Shown: piece by piece, positions 53,562-62,004 of the stretch | How the letters are laid out: each line of letters begins with the position of its first letter | Numbering within the stretch: position 1 is the stretch's first letter | DNA from: Pseudomonas haemolytica | GTDB lineage: Bacteria; Pseudomonadota; Gammaproteobacteria; Pseudomonadales; Pseudomonadaceae | Direction: 5' to 3' | NCBI RefSeq assembly: GCF_009659625.1 | Contig: NZ_VOIW01000003.1 | Coordinates: 496,001 to 560,000 of the forward strand | DNA: 64,000 bases | Made by a program: the position numbers and the translations under genes | Notes under the pieces: generated by a model | The model's database searches: none | What the model saw: only the letters and a program-made list of their open reading frames with translations | Told to the model about the DNA's origin: nothing

Positions 53562-53655
53562 GAGTGTGGGAGGGGGCTTGCTCCCGATAGCGGTGTATCA
53601 GCCACAAATTTACTGGCTGACCCACCGCTATCGGGAGCAAGCCCCCTCCCACATT
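53562..53655. repeat. REPIN m (right end of accessory region)
   Basis: Arms GTGTGGGAGGGGGCTTGCTC and GAGCAAGCCCCCTCCCACA enclose GTATCAGCCACAAATTTACT. It closes the accessory region before the malonate cluster. Confidence 0.92.
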
Positions 53656-53664
53656 TTGATCTTC

Positions 53665-53681
53665 GTTACTCCAGGCGTAAC
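53665..53681. promoter_or_regulatory. Candidate MdcR operator upstream of mdcA
   Basis: GTTAC-N7-GTAAC is a perfect inverted repeat containing the T-N11-A pattern recognised by LysR-type regulators. It lies about 85 bases before the mdcA start, the usual position for an activator site. Assignment to MdcR rests on context only. Confidence 0.4.
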
Positions 53682-53763
53682 GGTCTGTCGCTGAGCTTGA
53701 TTGATGGCCCCCGAATTCACTCCTAAGGTACAGCCCCACGACAGCAAACCCCGTGGAGCGACC

Positions 53764-55434
53764 ATGACAACAACCATCACCCCCGACTCGCGCTGGACGC
53801 GGCGGCGCGACGAGAAGCAGCGGCGGCTCGGGCTGGTCAAAAAATATGCAGACGGGGCGGTGTTGCCCAGTGACAAGATCGTCGAGGCCCTGGAAGCGCT
53901 GATCCTCCCCGGCGACCGTGTGGTGCTGGAGGGCAACAACCAGAAGCAGGCCGACTTCCTCTCGCGCTCCCTGGCCAAGGCCGACCCGGCCAAGCTCCAC
54001 GATTTGCACATGATCATGCCCAGTGTCGGGCGTGCTGAGCACCTGGACCTGTTTGAAAAAGGCATCGCCCGCAAGCTGGATTTCTCCTTCGCCGGCACTC
54101 AATCCCTGCGCATCAGCCAGTTGCTTGAAGACGGCCTGCTGGAAATCGGCGCGATCCACACTTACATCGAACTCTATGCGCGCCTGGTGGTGGACCTGAT
54201 CCCCAACGTGGTGCTCTCGGCCGGCTTCATGGCCGACCGCGCCGGCAATATCTACACCGGCGCCAGCACCGAAGACACTCCGGCGCTGATCGAGCCCGCT
54301 GCGTTCAGCGATGGCATCGTCATCGTGCAGGTCAACCAGTTGGTGGATGACGTCACCGACTTGCCCCGCGTCGACATCCCGGCGAGCTGGGTGGATTTTG
54401 TAGTGGTGGCCGACAAGCCGTTCTATATCGAACCGCTGTTCACCCGCGACCCGCGCCATATCAAGCCGGTGCATGTGCTGATGGCGATGATGGCGATCCG
54501 CGGCATCTACGAAAAACACAATGTGCAGTCGCTCAACCACGGCATTGGTTTCAACACCGCTGCCATCGAGTTGATCCTGCCCACCTATGGCGAATCCCTC
54601 GGGCTCAAGGGCAAGATCTGCCGCAACTGGACGCTCAATCCGCACCCCACGCTGATCCCGGCCATCGAAAGCGGTTGGGTGGAAAGCGTGCATTGCTTCG
54701 GCACCGAACTGGGCATGGAGAACTACATCGCCGCACGCCCGGATGTGTTCTTCACTGGCCGCGACGGTTCGATGCGCTCCAACCGGATGTTCTGCCAACT
54801 GGCCGGCCAGTACGCGGTGGACCTGTTTATCGGCGCCACCCTGCAAGTCGATGGTGACGGGCATTCCAGCACTGTGACCCGTGGCCGCCTTGCCGGTTTT
54901 GGTGGTGCACCGAACATGGGCCACGACCCACGCGGTCGCCGCCATGGCACGCCTGCCTGGCTGGATATGCGCCACGGCGATGCGCCAGAAGCCTTGCTTG
55001 AACGCGGCAAAAAACTCGTAGTGCAAATGGTCGAGACCTTCCAGGAAGGCGGCAAACCGACCTTTGTCGAGACCCTCGACGCGGTGGACGTCGCACGCAA
55101 AAGCGGCATGCCCCTGGCGCCGATCATGATCTACGGCGACGACGTCACCCACTTGCTCACCGAAGAAGGCATCGCCTACCTGTACAAGGCGCGTTCCCTG
55201 GAAGAGCGCCAGGCGATGATCGCCGCCGTCGCCGGGGTGACCGCCATCGGCCTGCGCCATAACCCCAAGGACACCGCACGCATGCGCCGCGAAGGCTTGA
55301 TTGCCTTGCCTGAAGATTTGGGCATCCGCCGCACCGACGCCACCCGCGAGCTGTTGGCCGCCAAGAGCGTGGCCGACCTGGTGGAGTGGTCCGGTGGCTT
55401 GTACAACCCGCCTGCCAAATTCAGGAGCTGGTAA
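53764..55434 (+). CDS. mdcA: Malonate decarboxylase alpha subunit (malonyl transferase)
   Basis: A 556-residue CoA-transferase-type subunit that moves the acyl carrier between acetate and malonate. Conserved stretches include GDRVVLEGNNQKQADFL, HDLHMIMPSVGR, VLSAGFMADRAGNIYTGAS and LAGFGGAPNMGHDPRGR. The start at 53764 (MTTTITPDSRW) has GTGGAG in front; upstream in-frame ATG/TTG codons at 53701-53704 add residues through poorly conserved DNA. First gene of mdcABCDEGH-madLM. Confidence 0.96.
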   Translation: MTTTITPDSRWTRRRDEKQRRLGLVKKYADGAVLPSDKIVEALEALILPGDRVVLEGNNQKQADFLSRSLAKADPAKLHDLHMIMPSVGRAEHLDLFEKGIARKLDFSFAGTQSLRISQLLEDGLLEIGAIHTYIELYARLVVDLIPNVVLSAGFMADRAGNIYTGASTEDTPALIEPAAFSDGIVIVQVNQLVDDVTDLPRVDIPASWVDFVVVADKPFYIEPLFTRDPRHIKPVHVLMAMMAIRGIYEKHNVQSLNHGIGFNTAAIELILPTYGESLGLKGKICRNWTLNPHPTLIPAIESGWVESVHCFGTELGMENYIAARPDVFFTGRDGSMRSNRMFCQLAGQYAVDLFIGATLQVDGDGHSSTVTRGRLAGFGGAPNMGHDPRGRRHGTPAWLDMRHGDAPEALLERGKKLVVQMVETFQEGGKPTFVETLDAVDVARKSGMPLAPIMIYGDDVTHLLTEEGIAYLYKARSLEERQAMIAAVAGVTAIGLRHNPKDTARMRREGLIALPEDLGIRRTDATRELLAAKSVADLVEWSGGLYNPPAKFRSW

Positions 55435-56268
55435 ATGCGTGCTTTCAAACTGCATGAATTGAGCCTCGCCGATCGCCTGGCGGATATGGCCGTGGATGCG
55501 CTGATAGACGAAGCGGATTTGTCGCCCAAGCCCGCCTTGGTGGATCGGCGCGGCAACGGCGCCCATAGCGATTTGCACCTGGGGTTGATGCACGCGTCGG
55601 CGCTGTCGTTGTGGCCGATGTTCAAGGAAATGGCTGAGGCCGCGCTCGAAATCGGCGAAATCGGCTTGCCCTTGCGCGAAGCCCTGGGGCGTATTGGCCG
55701 CGAAGGGGAGCAAGCGATGCTCATCACCACCAACGGCGTAAATACTCATCGCGGCGCGATCTGGGCCCTCGGTTTGCTGACCGCAGCGGCCGCCCTGGAA
55801 CCTCGCGCGATACCGCTGAATGCAGCCAAACTGGCCCTGCTCAATGACCGCTTCGCTCCGCAACCCATGAGTCACGGCGCTCAGGTGGCCCAACGCTACG
55901 GCGCACGTGGTGCCCGTGAAGAAGCGCAGTTGGGCTTCCCCGCCGTGATGCAACGCGGCTTGCCGCAACTGCACAAAAGCCGCCAGCGAAACGCCGGCGA
56001 GCAGAACGCACGCCTGGATGCCTTGCTCGCGATCATGACCGAGCTAGCCGACACCTGCGTGCTCTACCGCGCCGGCACCGAAGGCTTGACCACCATGCAA
56101 CAGGGCGCCCAAGCCGTGCTCGACGCCGGTGGCAGCGCCACCCTCGCCGGTCGTCGCCAACTGCACGAACTGGACAACCAACTGCTGGCCCTGAATGCCT
56201 CCCCCGGCGGAGCCGCCGACCTGTTGGCCGCCTGCCTGTTTATCGACCGCCTCGACGGAGCGCTGTGA
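55435..56268 (+). CDS. mdcB: Triphosphoribosyl-dephospho-CoA synthase
   Basis: A 277-residue CitG/MdcB-family enzyme that makes the precursor of the 2'-phosphoribosyl dephospho-CoA prosthetic group from ATP and dephospho-CoA. It has [20 protein letters not shown] (residues about 33-52) and [20 protein letters not shown], typical of the family. The ATG follows the mdcA TAA directly. It ends overlapping the mdcC ATG by one base. Confidence 0.95.
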   Translation: MRAFKLHELSLADRLADMAVDALIDEADLSPKPALVDRRGNGAHSDLHLGLMHASALSLWPMFKEMAEAALEIGEIGLPLREALGRIGREGEQAMLITTNGVNTHRGAIWALGLLTAAAALEPRAIPLNAAKLALLNDRFAPQPMSHGAQVAQRYGARGAREEAQLGFPAVMQRGLPQLHKSRQRNAGEQNARLDALLAIMTELADTCVLYRAGTEGLTTMQQGAQAVLDAGGSATLAGRRQLHELDNQLLALNASPGGAADLLAACLFIDRLDGAL

Positions 56269-56567
56269 TGGAAACCTTATCCTTTGAATTCCCCGCCGGG
56301 CAGCCCGGCAAAGGTCGTGCGCTGGTGGGTTGCGTCGGCTCAGGCGATCTGGAAGTACTGCTGGAACCCGGCACGGCCGGCACGCTGACCATCCAGGTGC
56401 AGACCTCCGTCAATGGCGCCGAGCAACGCTGGCAGCACCTGTTTGAACGCATCTTCCAAGAGCAGACGCCGCCTGCGTTGAAGATCGATATCCACGATTT
56501 CGGTGCCACGCCCGGTGTGGTGCGTTTGCGCCTGGAGCAAGGCTTCGAGGAGATCGGCCATGACTGA
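56268..56567 (+). CDS. mdcC: Malonate decarboxylase acyl carrier protein (delta subunit)
   Basis: A 99-residue acyl carrier protein. [20 protein letters not shown] opens it and GCVGSGDLEVLLEPG follows; Ser25 is the expected attachment site of the phosphoribosyl dephospho-CoA group, as in Klebsiella MdcC. The ATG at 56268 shares its A with the mdcB TGA; an alternative GTG lies one codon earlier. Confidence 0.95.
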   Translation: METLSFEFPAGQPGKGRALVGCVGSGDLEVLLEPGTAGTLTIQVQTSVNGAEQRWQHLFERIFQEQTPPALKIDIHDFGATPGVVRLRLEQGFEEIGHD

Positions 56568-57402
56568 CTTGCTTGCCAAACACAGCTTTGTCGAACTCGG
56601 TGCACGGCAGCGCGCCAAGGCGTTGTTGGATGCCGGTACCTACCGTGAACTGATCGACCCATTCCAGCGCGTCATGTCGCCGTGGCTCAGCCGTCAAGGC
56701 GTGGTGCCCCAGGCCGATGACGGTGTGGTGATCGCCAAGGGCAGTATCGCCGGGTTGCCGGTGGTGGTTGCCGCGATCGAAGGTAATTTCCAGGGCGGCA
56801 GCCTCGGTGAAGTCGGCGGCGCGAAGATCGCGGGCGCCCTGGAACTGGCCGCCGAAGACAACCGCAACGGCACCCCCACCCGCGCCGTGCTGCTGCTGGA
56901 AACCGGTGGCGTGCGCTTGCAGGAAGCCAACCTGGGCCTGGCCGCGATTGCCGATATTCATGCGGCGATTGTCGACCTGCGCCAGTACCAGCCGGTGATC
57001 GGCGTGGTGGCAGGCAGTGTCGGCTGTTTTGGAGGCATGTCCATCGCAGCCGGGCTCTGCAGTTACCTGGTCGTCACCCGCGAAGCTCGCGTGGGCTTGA
57101 ATGGCCCGCAGGTGATTGAACAGGAAGCCGGGCTGCAAGAATACGACTCTCGCGACCGACCTTTCATCTGGAGCCTTACGGGCGGTGAGCAACGCTTCAA
57201 CAGCGGCTTGGCCGACCGTTACGTGGCGGACGATGTAGCGCAGATCCAGCACACCGTCAGCACGCTGTTGCAGCAAGGAGCGCCCGACCAACAACGCAGC
57301 CGTCGTGCTGATTTCTACCTGGCGCGCCTGGCCGAACTGGACACCACCGCGCAAATCGAGCCGGCCACGGTTCGCGCTCTGTATCAGGGAGAACGCCCAT
57401 GA
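56560..57402 (+). CDS. mdcD: Malonate decarboxylase beta subunit (decarboxylase)
   Basis: A 280-residue crotonase/carboxyltransferase-like subunit. GLPVVVAAIEGNFQGGSLGE (near residue 67-86), PTRAVLLLETGGVRLQEANL and VVAGSVGCFGGMSIAAGLCS form the family core. With MdcE it removes CO2 from malonyl carrier. The ATG overlaps the mdcC stop by eight bases. Confidence 0.95.
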   Translation: MTDLLAKHSFVELGARQRAKALLDAGTYRELIDPFQRVMSPWLSRQGVVPQADDGVVIAKGSIAGLPVVVAAIEGNFQGGSLGEVGGAKIAGALELAAEDNRNGTPTRAVLLLETGGVRLQEANLGLAAIADIHAAIVDLRQYQPVIGVVAGSVGCFGGMSIAAGLCSYLVVTREARVGLNGPQVIEQEAGLQEYDSRDRPFIWSLTGGEQRFNSGLADRYVADDVAQIQHTVSTLLQQGAPDQQRSRRADFYLARLAELDTTAQIEPATVRALYQGERP

Positions 57403-58169
57403 GAGGGTTGCAGTGGTTTAACGCATTGAGCGCCGGTGCGACCCCCGTGGAGGGGTTGCCGGACTCGTTGAAAGTCGCAGACGGCGTCTTGGGTGAACAG
57501 GCGGTGCGTTTTATCGCCGTGGTCACCGACCCCAATAACCGCTTCCCGCGTGCGCGCAATGGAGAAGTTGGCTTGCTGGAAGGTTGGGGGCTTGCCAAGG
57601 CTGTTGATGAAGCCATCGCGAGGGGTGACAAACGCCCGCTGATCGCCATCGTCGACGTGCCCAGCCAAGCCTATGGCCGTCGTGAAGAGGCTCTGGGCAT
57701 CCACCAGGCCCTGGCCGCCGCCGCCGACAGCTACGCTCGCGCACGTCTGGCCGGCCATCCGGTGATCGCGCTGCTGGTGGGCAAGGCCATGTCTGGCGCA
57801 TTCCTCGCCCACGGCTACCAGGCCAATCGCCTGATCGCCCTGCGCGACCCTGGCGTGATGGTGCACGCCATGGGCAAGGCCTCGGCTGCACGGGTGACGT
57901 TGCGCAGCGTCGAGGAGCTGGAATCCCTGGCCGCCAGCGTGCCGCCAATGGCCTATGACATCGACAGCTATGCCAGCCTCGGTTTGCTCTGGGAGACCTT
58001 GTCGGTGAGCCAGATTGAACAGCCGACGCCGGACGATGTGGTGCGTGTCAACGACTGCCTGATGCAGGCTATAAACGATGTCGCGGGGCCTGATTTAAAA
58101 GGCCGCCTCGGCGCGACCCATCGCGCTGCCTCCAGCCACGTACGCCAGCTGCTGCGGGAACAATGGTGA
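57399..58169 (+). CDS. mdcE: Malonate decarboxylase gamma subunit (co-decarboxylase)
   Basis: A 256-residue partner of MdcD with carboxyltransferase-like fold: FIAVVTDPNNRFPRARNGEV, IAIVDVPSQAYGRREEALGI and IALLVGKAMSGAFLAHGYQA are conserved. It overlaps mdcD by four bases and mdcG by seven. The MdcD/MdcE pair makes a heteromeric active site. Confidence 0.94.
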   Translation: MRGLQWFNALSAGATPVEGLPDSLKVADGVLGEQAVRFIAVVTDPNNRFPRARNGEVGLLEGWGLAKAVDEAIARGDKRPLIAIVDVPSQAYGRREEALGIHQALAAAADSYARARLAGHPVIALLVGKAMSGAFLAHGYQANRLIALRDPGVMVHAMGKASAARVTLRSVEELESLAASVPPMAYDIDSYASLGLLWETLSVSQIEQPTPDDVVRVNDCLMQAINDVAGPDLKGRLGATHRAASSHVRQLLREQW

Positions 58170-58759
58170 ACGCCCATGACCTGCTCTGGGGCATGACCTC
58201 GGCGCATCTGCCCGCTGACGCTCCGGCCTGGGTGCTGGATGCGCTCAGTGCCGGTCATCCGGTGGTGGTGCGGCGTGCCATCGCTGAGCGGGGCCAGGTG
58301 GCAGTGGGTGTACGCGGACGTTTGCGTGAGCAGCGTTTTGCGGCGGTGATGCCCATTGCCGCTGTGCAACGGCGAGTCATACCGGAGGCACTGTGCGGCG
58401 TGACCTCGCCTCGGAATCTACCGGCGTTGCGCGCGCTCGATCTACTGCGGCCGGTGTTGGCACACAAGGCATGGGGCGTCACCGGCAGCGCGGGTTTCGA
58501 GTTGGCCAGCGGCATTCAAGCGCTGCACGAGCAGAGTGACCTGGATTTGATCCTGCGCACACCTCAGCGGCTTGAACGCGGCGATGCCGAGGGTCTGCTG
58601 GCGATAGTGGACAGCGCTCCGTGCGCCGTGGACCTGCAACTGCAAACTCCCTTTGGCGCCGTCGCCTTGCGTGAGTGGGCTGGCGGATCACGGCGTGTTC
58701 TGTTGAAAGCCGCCGGCGGCGCGCACCTTGTGCTTGATCCTTGGCAGGCGGTGGTATGA
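58163..58759 (+). CDS. mdcG: Phosphoribosyl-dephospho-CoA transferase (holo-ACP synthase)
   Basis: A 198-residue nucleotidyltransferase that attaches the prosthetic group to MdcC. The signature GSAGFELASG and SDLDLILRTP (near residues 113-141) carries the acidic pair of this fold. The ATG at 58163 overlaps the mdcE stop; GTG at 58166 is an alternative. Ends at the mdcH start with four-base overlap. Confidence 0.92.
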   Translation: MVNAHDLLWGMTSAHLPADAPAWVLDALSAGHPVVVRRAIAERGQVAVGVRGRLREQRFAAVMPIAAVQRRVIPEALCGVTSPRNLPALRALDLLRPVLAHKAWGVTGSAGFELASGIQALHEQSDLDLILRTPQRLERGDAEGLLAIVDSAPCAVDLQLQTPFGAVALREWAGGSRRVLLKAAGGAHLVLDPWQAVV

Positions 58760-59655
58760 GTAGCCTTCTGGTCTTTCCGGGGCAGGGCGCGCAACGACCA
58801 GGCATGCTCCAGGCATTGCCGGCTGATGTGTTGGAGCAAGCCAGTGATGCGCTGGGCGAGGACGTTCGCCAACTCGATACGGCGCAGGCCCTTGAGTCGA
58901 CCCGCGCTGTGCAACTGTGCCTGCTGATCGTTGGCGTCGCCCATGCGCGCCAGTTGCACCACACGCCTGATTACGTGGCGGGCTTGTCCATCGGCGCCTA
59001 CCCGGCGGCGGTGATCGCGGGGGCATTGGCGTTCGACGAGGCAATCAAACTCGTCAGCCTGCGCGGCGAACTGATGCAAAGCGCTTACCCACACGGCTAC
59101 GGCATGACCGCGATCATCGGCCCGCCGTTATCCACCGTCGAAACCTTGCTGGCCGACATTCATAGCCCACAAACGCCGGTTTATCTGGCCAATATCAACG
59201 CCGACAACCAGACCGTCATCGCGGGCAGCAACGAGGCGATGCAGCGTGTCGCCGAGCGCATCAAAGGCAACGGCATCGCCAAGCGCCTGGCCGTCAGTGT
59301 GCCGTCCCACTGCGTGCTGCTGGAGCAACCCGCCCAGGCCCTGGCCCAAGCTTTCGTCCCGCTCAAGGCGCCGCGTATCACCTACCTGAGCAGCACCCGC
59401 GCGCGGCCCATCCATAACCCCGAGCAACTGCGCGACGACCTGGCCTTCAACATGTGCCGCGTCGTCGATTGGCGCGGCACTGTGCAAAGTGCCTACGAGC
59501 GCGGTGTGCGCCTGCAGATCGAACTGCCCCCGGGCGCCGTACTCACCAGCCTGTCACGCCGCGTGTTTGAACAAGGCACGGTGATCGCCTGCGAAGGCGC
59601 ACGCCTGGATACCTTGCAGGCCCTGCTGCAAGAGGAGGAGCGCCGCCACCGATAA
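58756..59655 (+). CDS. mdcH: Malonate decarboxylase epsilon subunit (malonyl-CoA:ACP transacylase)
   Basis: A 299-residue FabD-like acyltransferase that primes MdcC with malonyl. LVFPGQGAQRPGML opens the domain, the nucleophile is Ser78 in GLSIGAYP, and the partner histidine is probably in VSVPSHCVLLEQPA. The active-site Q of GQGAQ is present. Start at 58756 (MSSLLVFPGQG), in a four-base overlap with mdcG. Confidence 0.94.
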   Translation: MSSLLVFPGQGAQRPGMLQALPADVLEQASDALGEDVRQLDTAQALESTRAVQLCLLIVGVAHARQLHHTPDYVAGLSIGAYPAAVIAGALAFDEAIKLVSLRGELMQSAYPHGYGMTAIIGPPLSTVETLLADIHSPQTPVYLANINADNQTVIAGSNEAMQRVAERIKGNGIAKRLAVSVPSHCVLLEQPAQALAQAFVPLKAPRITYLSSTRARPIHNPEQLRDDLAFNMCRVVDWRGTVQSAYERGVRLQIELPPGAVLTSLSRRVFEQGTVIACEGARLDTLQALLQEEERRHR

Positions 59656-59722
59656 AGCAGCACCCAAGGCTTTCGAAGCACAAAAACAACAATTTCGAAC
59701 GAGCACTTTGAGGATAACAACC

Positions 59723-60115
59723 ATGATTATTTACGGTGTGGCGTTTCTGGCGCTGTGCACATTGGCTGGCCTGTTTGTCGGTGAGTTGCTGGGCAAATGG
59801 ATGGGTATCCCGGCCAACGTCGGCGTGGTGGGTATCGCCATGTTGCTGTTGATCGGCCTGGGCAGTTACCTCGGTAAGCGCGGCTTGTTTACCGGCAAGT
59901 CGGAGCAGGGTGTGAGTTTCTGGGCCGCAGTGTATATCCCGATTGTGGTGGCGATGGCTGCCCAGCAAAACGTGTATGGCGCCATCAGTGGCGGGCCCAT
60001 GGCGATTCTGGCCGGGACCGTTGCAGTGGTACTGGGATTTGCCCTGGTACCGGTGCTGGTGCGTATCGGTAACCGCGAACCTGTGGCGGCTGTTCCCACC
60101 AAAGAAGCCAGGTGA
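59723..60115 (+). CDS. madL: Malonate transporter subunit MadL
   Basis: A 130-residue hydrophobic protein with about four spans. MIIYGVAFLALCTLAGLFVG begins the first, and GMPANVGVVGI-like WMGIPANVGVVGIAMLLLI follows. With MadM it forms a sodium-coupled malonate carrier in the inner membrane. A GAGGA ribosome-binding site precedes the ATG at 59723. Belongs to the mdc operon after a 67-base gap. Confidence 0.93.
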   Translation: MIIYGVAFLALCTLAGLFVGELLGKWMGIPANVGVVGIAMLLLIGLGSYLGKRGLFTGKSEQGVSFWAAVYIPIVVAMAAQQNVYGAISGGPMAILAGTVAVVLGFALVPVLVRIGNREPVAAVPTKEAR

Positions 60116-60120
60116 TCGCC

Positions 60121-60885
60121 ATGTACGAATCGATTATGAAAGTGATCACCGGCTACGGCTTGATCAGTGGTTTTGCCGTGATCGGCCTGACCATGTGGGT
60201 CTCGTATTGGATTTCCGACACCTTTACCAAAGGCCGCCTGCACGGCTCGGCTATCGCCATTCTGCTGGGCTTGCTGCTGTCGTATGTAGGCGGGGCCTTT
60301 ACCGGTGGCTCGAAGGGTGTGGTGGATATTCCGCTGTTGTCAGGCATCGGCCTGTTGGGCGGCGCGATGCTGCGCGACTTCGCCATTGTCGCCACGGCGT
60401 TTGGGGTGAGTGTCGATGAGCTCAAGCGCGCCGGATACGCTGGCGTGCTGGCGCTGTTTGTTGGCGTGGGTTCGTCGTTTATTGCCGGGGTTGGGGTGGC
60501 GATGGCGTTCGGTTATACCGATGCGGTTAGCCTTACCACTATCGGCGCCGGGGCCGTGACCTATATCGTTGGCCCGGTGACCGGCGCTGCGATTGGGGCC
60601 AGTTCCGAGGTGATGGCGCTGTCCATTGCTGCGGGGTTGATCAAGGCGATTCTGGTAATGGTGATGACGCCGTTCGTGGCGCCGCTGATCGGGCTGAACA
60701 ACCCGCGCAGTGCGGTGATCTTCGGTGGCTTGATGGGCACCTCCAGCGGTGTGGCGGGCGGCTTGGCGGCGACTGATCCGAAGCTGGTGCCGTATGGGTG
60801 TTTGACAGCGGCGTTCTATACGGCGCTGGGGTGTTTGCTGGGGCCATCGTTGTTGTTTTTGGTGATGAGGGGGTTGGTGGGCTGA
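60121..60885 (+). CDS. madM: Malonate transporter subunit MadM
   Basis: A 254-residue membrane protein with about eight spans (ISGFAVIGLTMWVSYWISDT, GSAIAILLGLLLSYVGGAFT and later repeats, including the glycine-rich GGLMGTSSGVAGGLAATDPK). Start at 60121 (MYESIMKVITGYGL) gives the family length; a GTG start at 60112 would overlap madL. Last gene of the operon. Confidence 0.93.
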   Translation: MYESIMKVITGYGLISGFAVIGLTMWVSYWISDTFTKGRLHGSAIAILLGLLLSYVGGAFTGGSKGVVDIPLLSGIGLLGGAMLRDFAIVATAFGVSVDELKRAGYAGVLALFVGVGSSFIAGVGVAMAFGYTDAVSLTTIGAGAVTYIVGPVTGAAIGASSEVMALSIAAGLIKAILVMVMTPFVAPLIGLNNPRSAVIFGGLMGTSSGVAGGLAATDPKLVPYGCLTAAFYTALGCLLGPSLLFLVMRGLVG

Positions 60886-60916
60886 CCTGAGGATTTTCAG
60901 TGTCTGGACTGACGTA

Positions 60917-60937
60917 ATCGGGGGCAAGCCCCCCGAT
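60917..60937. terminator. Half-REP hairpin between madM and mdcR
   Basis: ATCGGGGG-CAAG-CCCCCCGAT forms an eight-pair stem between the convergent genes. It looks like a single REP unit acting as a shared terminator; no T-tract is visible. Confidence 0.55.
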
Positions 60938-60944
60938 AGCGATC

Positions 60945-61859
60945 TCAAACCTGGCGATTGGCATACATCCGACACTCGGCCAACAACGCCAGCAAGTTCG
61001 GGTCGCGCTCCTTGGCTTTCAAGAACACCACGCCGATATGCTGCTGCAACCGGTACCTGGGTTGCAACGGTATCAGCTTCACGCGGTTCTCATACACCGC
61101 CGCAATCCGCCCCGGCAGCAGCGCATAACCCACGCCTGAACTGACCATGCTCAGCAAGGTAAAGATGTCATTGACCTGCATCGCCACCTTCGGCTCGAAC
61201 CCCGCCTGCTTGAACACTCGGTTGCCATCCTGATGCGTGGCAAAGCCCTGGGTGAGGGTGATGAAGGTGGCGTCGCGTACCTCGGCCAAGTCGATTTCCT
61301 GGTTGCGGTCCAGAGGTGAGTCGGCCGGGGTGGCGAGGAAGATGTCATCGCTGAACAGCGCGATCTGCTCACAGTCGGGGTCGTTGGCGTGTTCTTCGAG
61401 GGAGATCAGGATCGCGTCGACTTCCATGTTCTTGAGCTTGTAAAGCAGGTCGAAGTTGGAGCCCAGGATCAGGTCGATATTCAGTTCGCTGCGCCGGATT
61501 TTCAGGCCCATGATCAACTGCGGCACGGTCTTGACCGTCAGCGAATACAGCGAGCCGAGCTTGAAGCGTTCGGCGCAGAACCCGGCGGCTTCGCGGGTCA
61601 GGCGCACGCTGTCGACCACATCGGCCACCAGTTTCTGCGCGCGCTCTTCGAGCACGTAGGCGCTTTCCAGGGGTGTGAGGTTGCGGCCTTCGTGTTTGAA
61701 CAGCGGGCAACGCAGGGCGCTTTCCAGGGAGTGGATGGCGCGGTGCACGCTGACGTTACTGGTTTGCAGTTCGGCGGCGGCGCGGGCCAGGTTGCCGGTA
61801 CGCATGAACGCCAGGAAGATTTCCAGCTTCTTGAGGGTGAATTCTTCGTCGATCAGCAT
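60945..61859 (-). CDS. mdcR: LysR-type regulator MdcR
   Basis: A 304-residue LysR-family regulator. The N-terminal helix-turn-helix (LKKLEIFLAFMRTGNLARAA and ELQTSNVSVHRAIHSLESAL, residues about 9-55) is intact; the effector domain follows from about 90. It sits convergent to the malonate operon, as in other Pseudomonas mdc clusters, and is expected to activate mdc genes with malonate. Start at 61859 (MLIDEEFTLKKLEIF); 23 extra codons upstream lack support. Confidence 0.92.
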   Translation of the reverse strand: MLIDEEFTLKKLEIFLAFMRTGNLARAAAELQTSNVSVHRAIHSLESALRCPLFKHEGRNLTPLESAYVLEERAQKLVADVVDSVRLTREAAGFCAERFKLGSLYSLTVKTVPQLIMGLKIRRSELNIDLILGSNFDLLYKLKNMEVDAILISLEEHANDPDCEQIALFSDDIFLATPADSPLDRNQEIDLAEVRDATFITLTQGFATHQDGNRVFKQAGFEPKVAMQVNDIFTLLSMVSSGVGYALLPGRIAAVYENRVKLIPLQPRYRLQQHIGVVFLKAKERDPNLLALLAECRMYANRQV

Positions 61860-62004
61860 GGCCGTGGGCTCTTGTTCGATTGCACTCGATTGTGCCCGTA
61901 AACGCTGCTGTCGTCGCCGGAACGTCACACGCCACTTGCACTCTTATGCGCAAGGCGGGACGCTTGTCCGCCTGTTCTTAAGGGTTGCAGGAGGTCGGTG
62001 ACAG

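Noticed and set aside
13137..53655. Repeated about 20-base palindromic units that could suggest a CRISPR array
   Set aside because: The units are dispersed over 40 kb, paired in inverted orientation and never regularly spaced with unique spacers; they are REP/REPIN elements, and no cas genes are present.
53494..55974. Very long open frame on the minus strand opposite mdcA and mdcB
   Set aside because: High GC at third codon positions leaves few stops in the opposite strand. The plus-strand genes are unmistakable and the antisense translation is low-complexity (His/Gln/Arg/Gly-rich) without domains.
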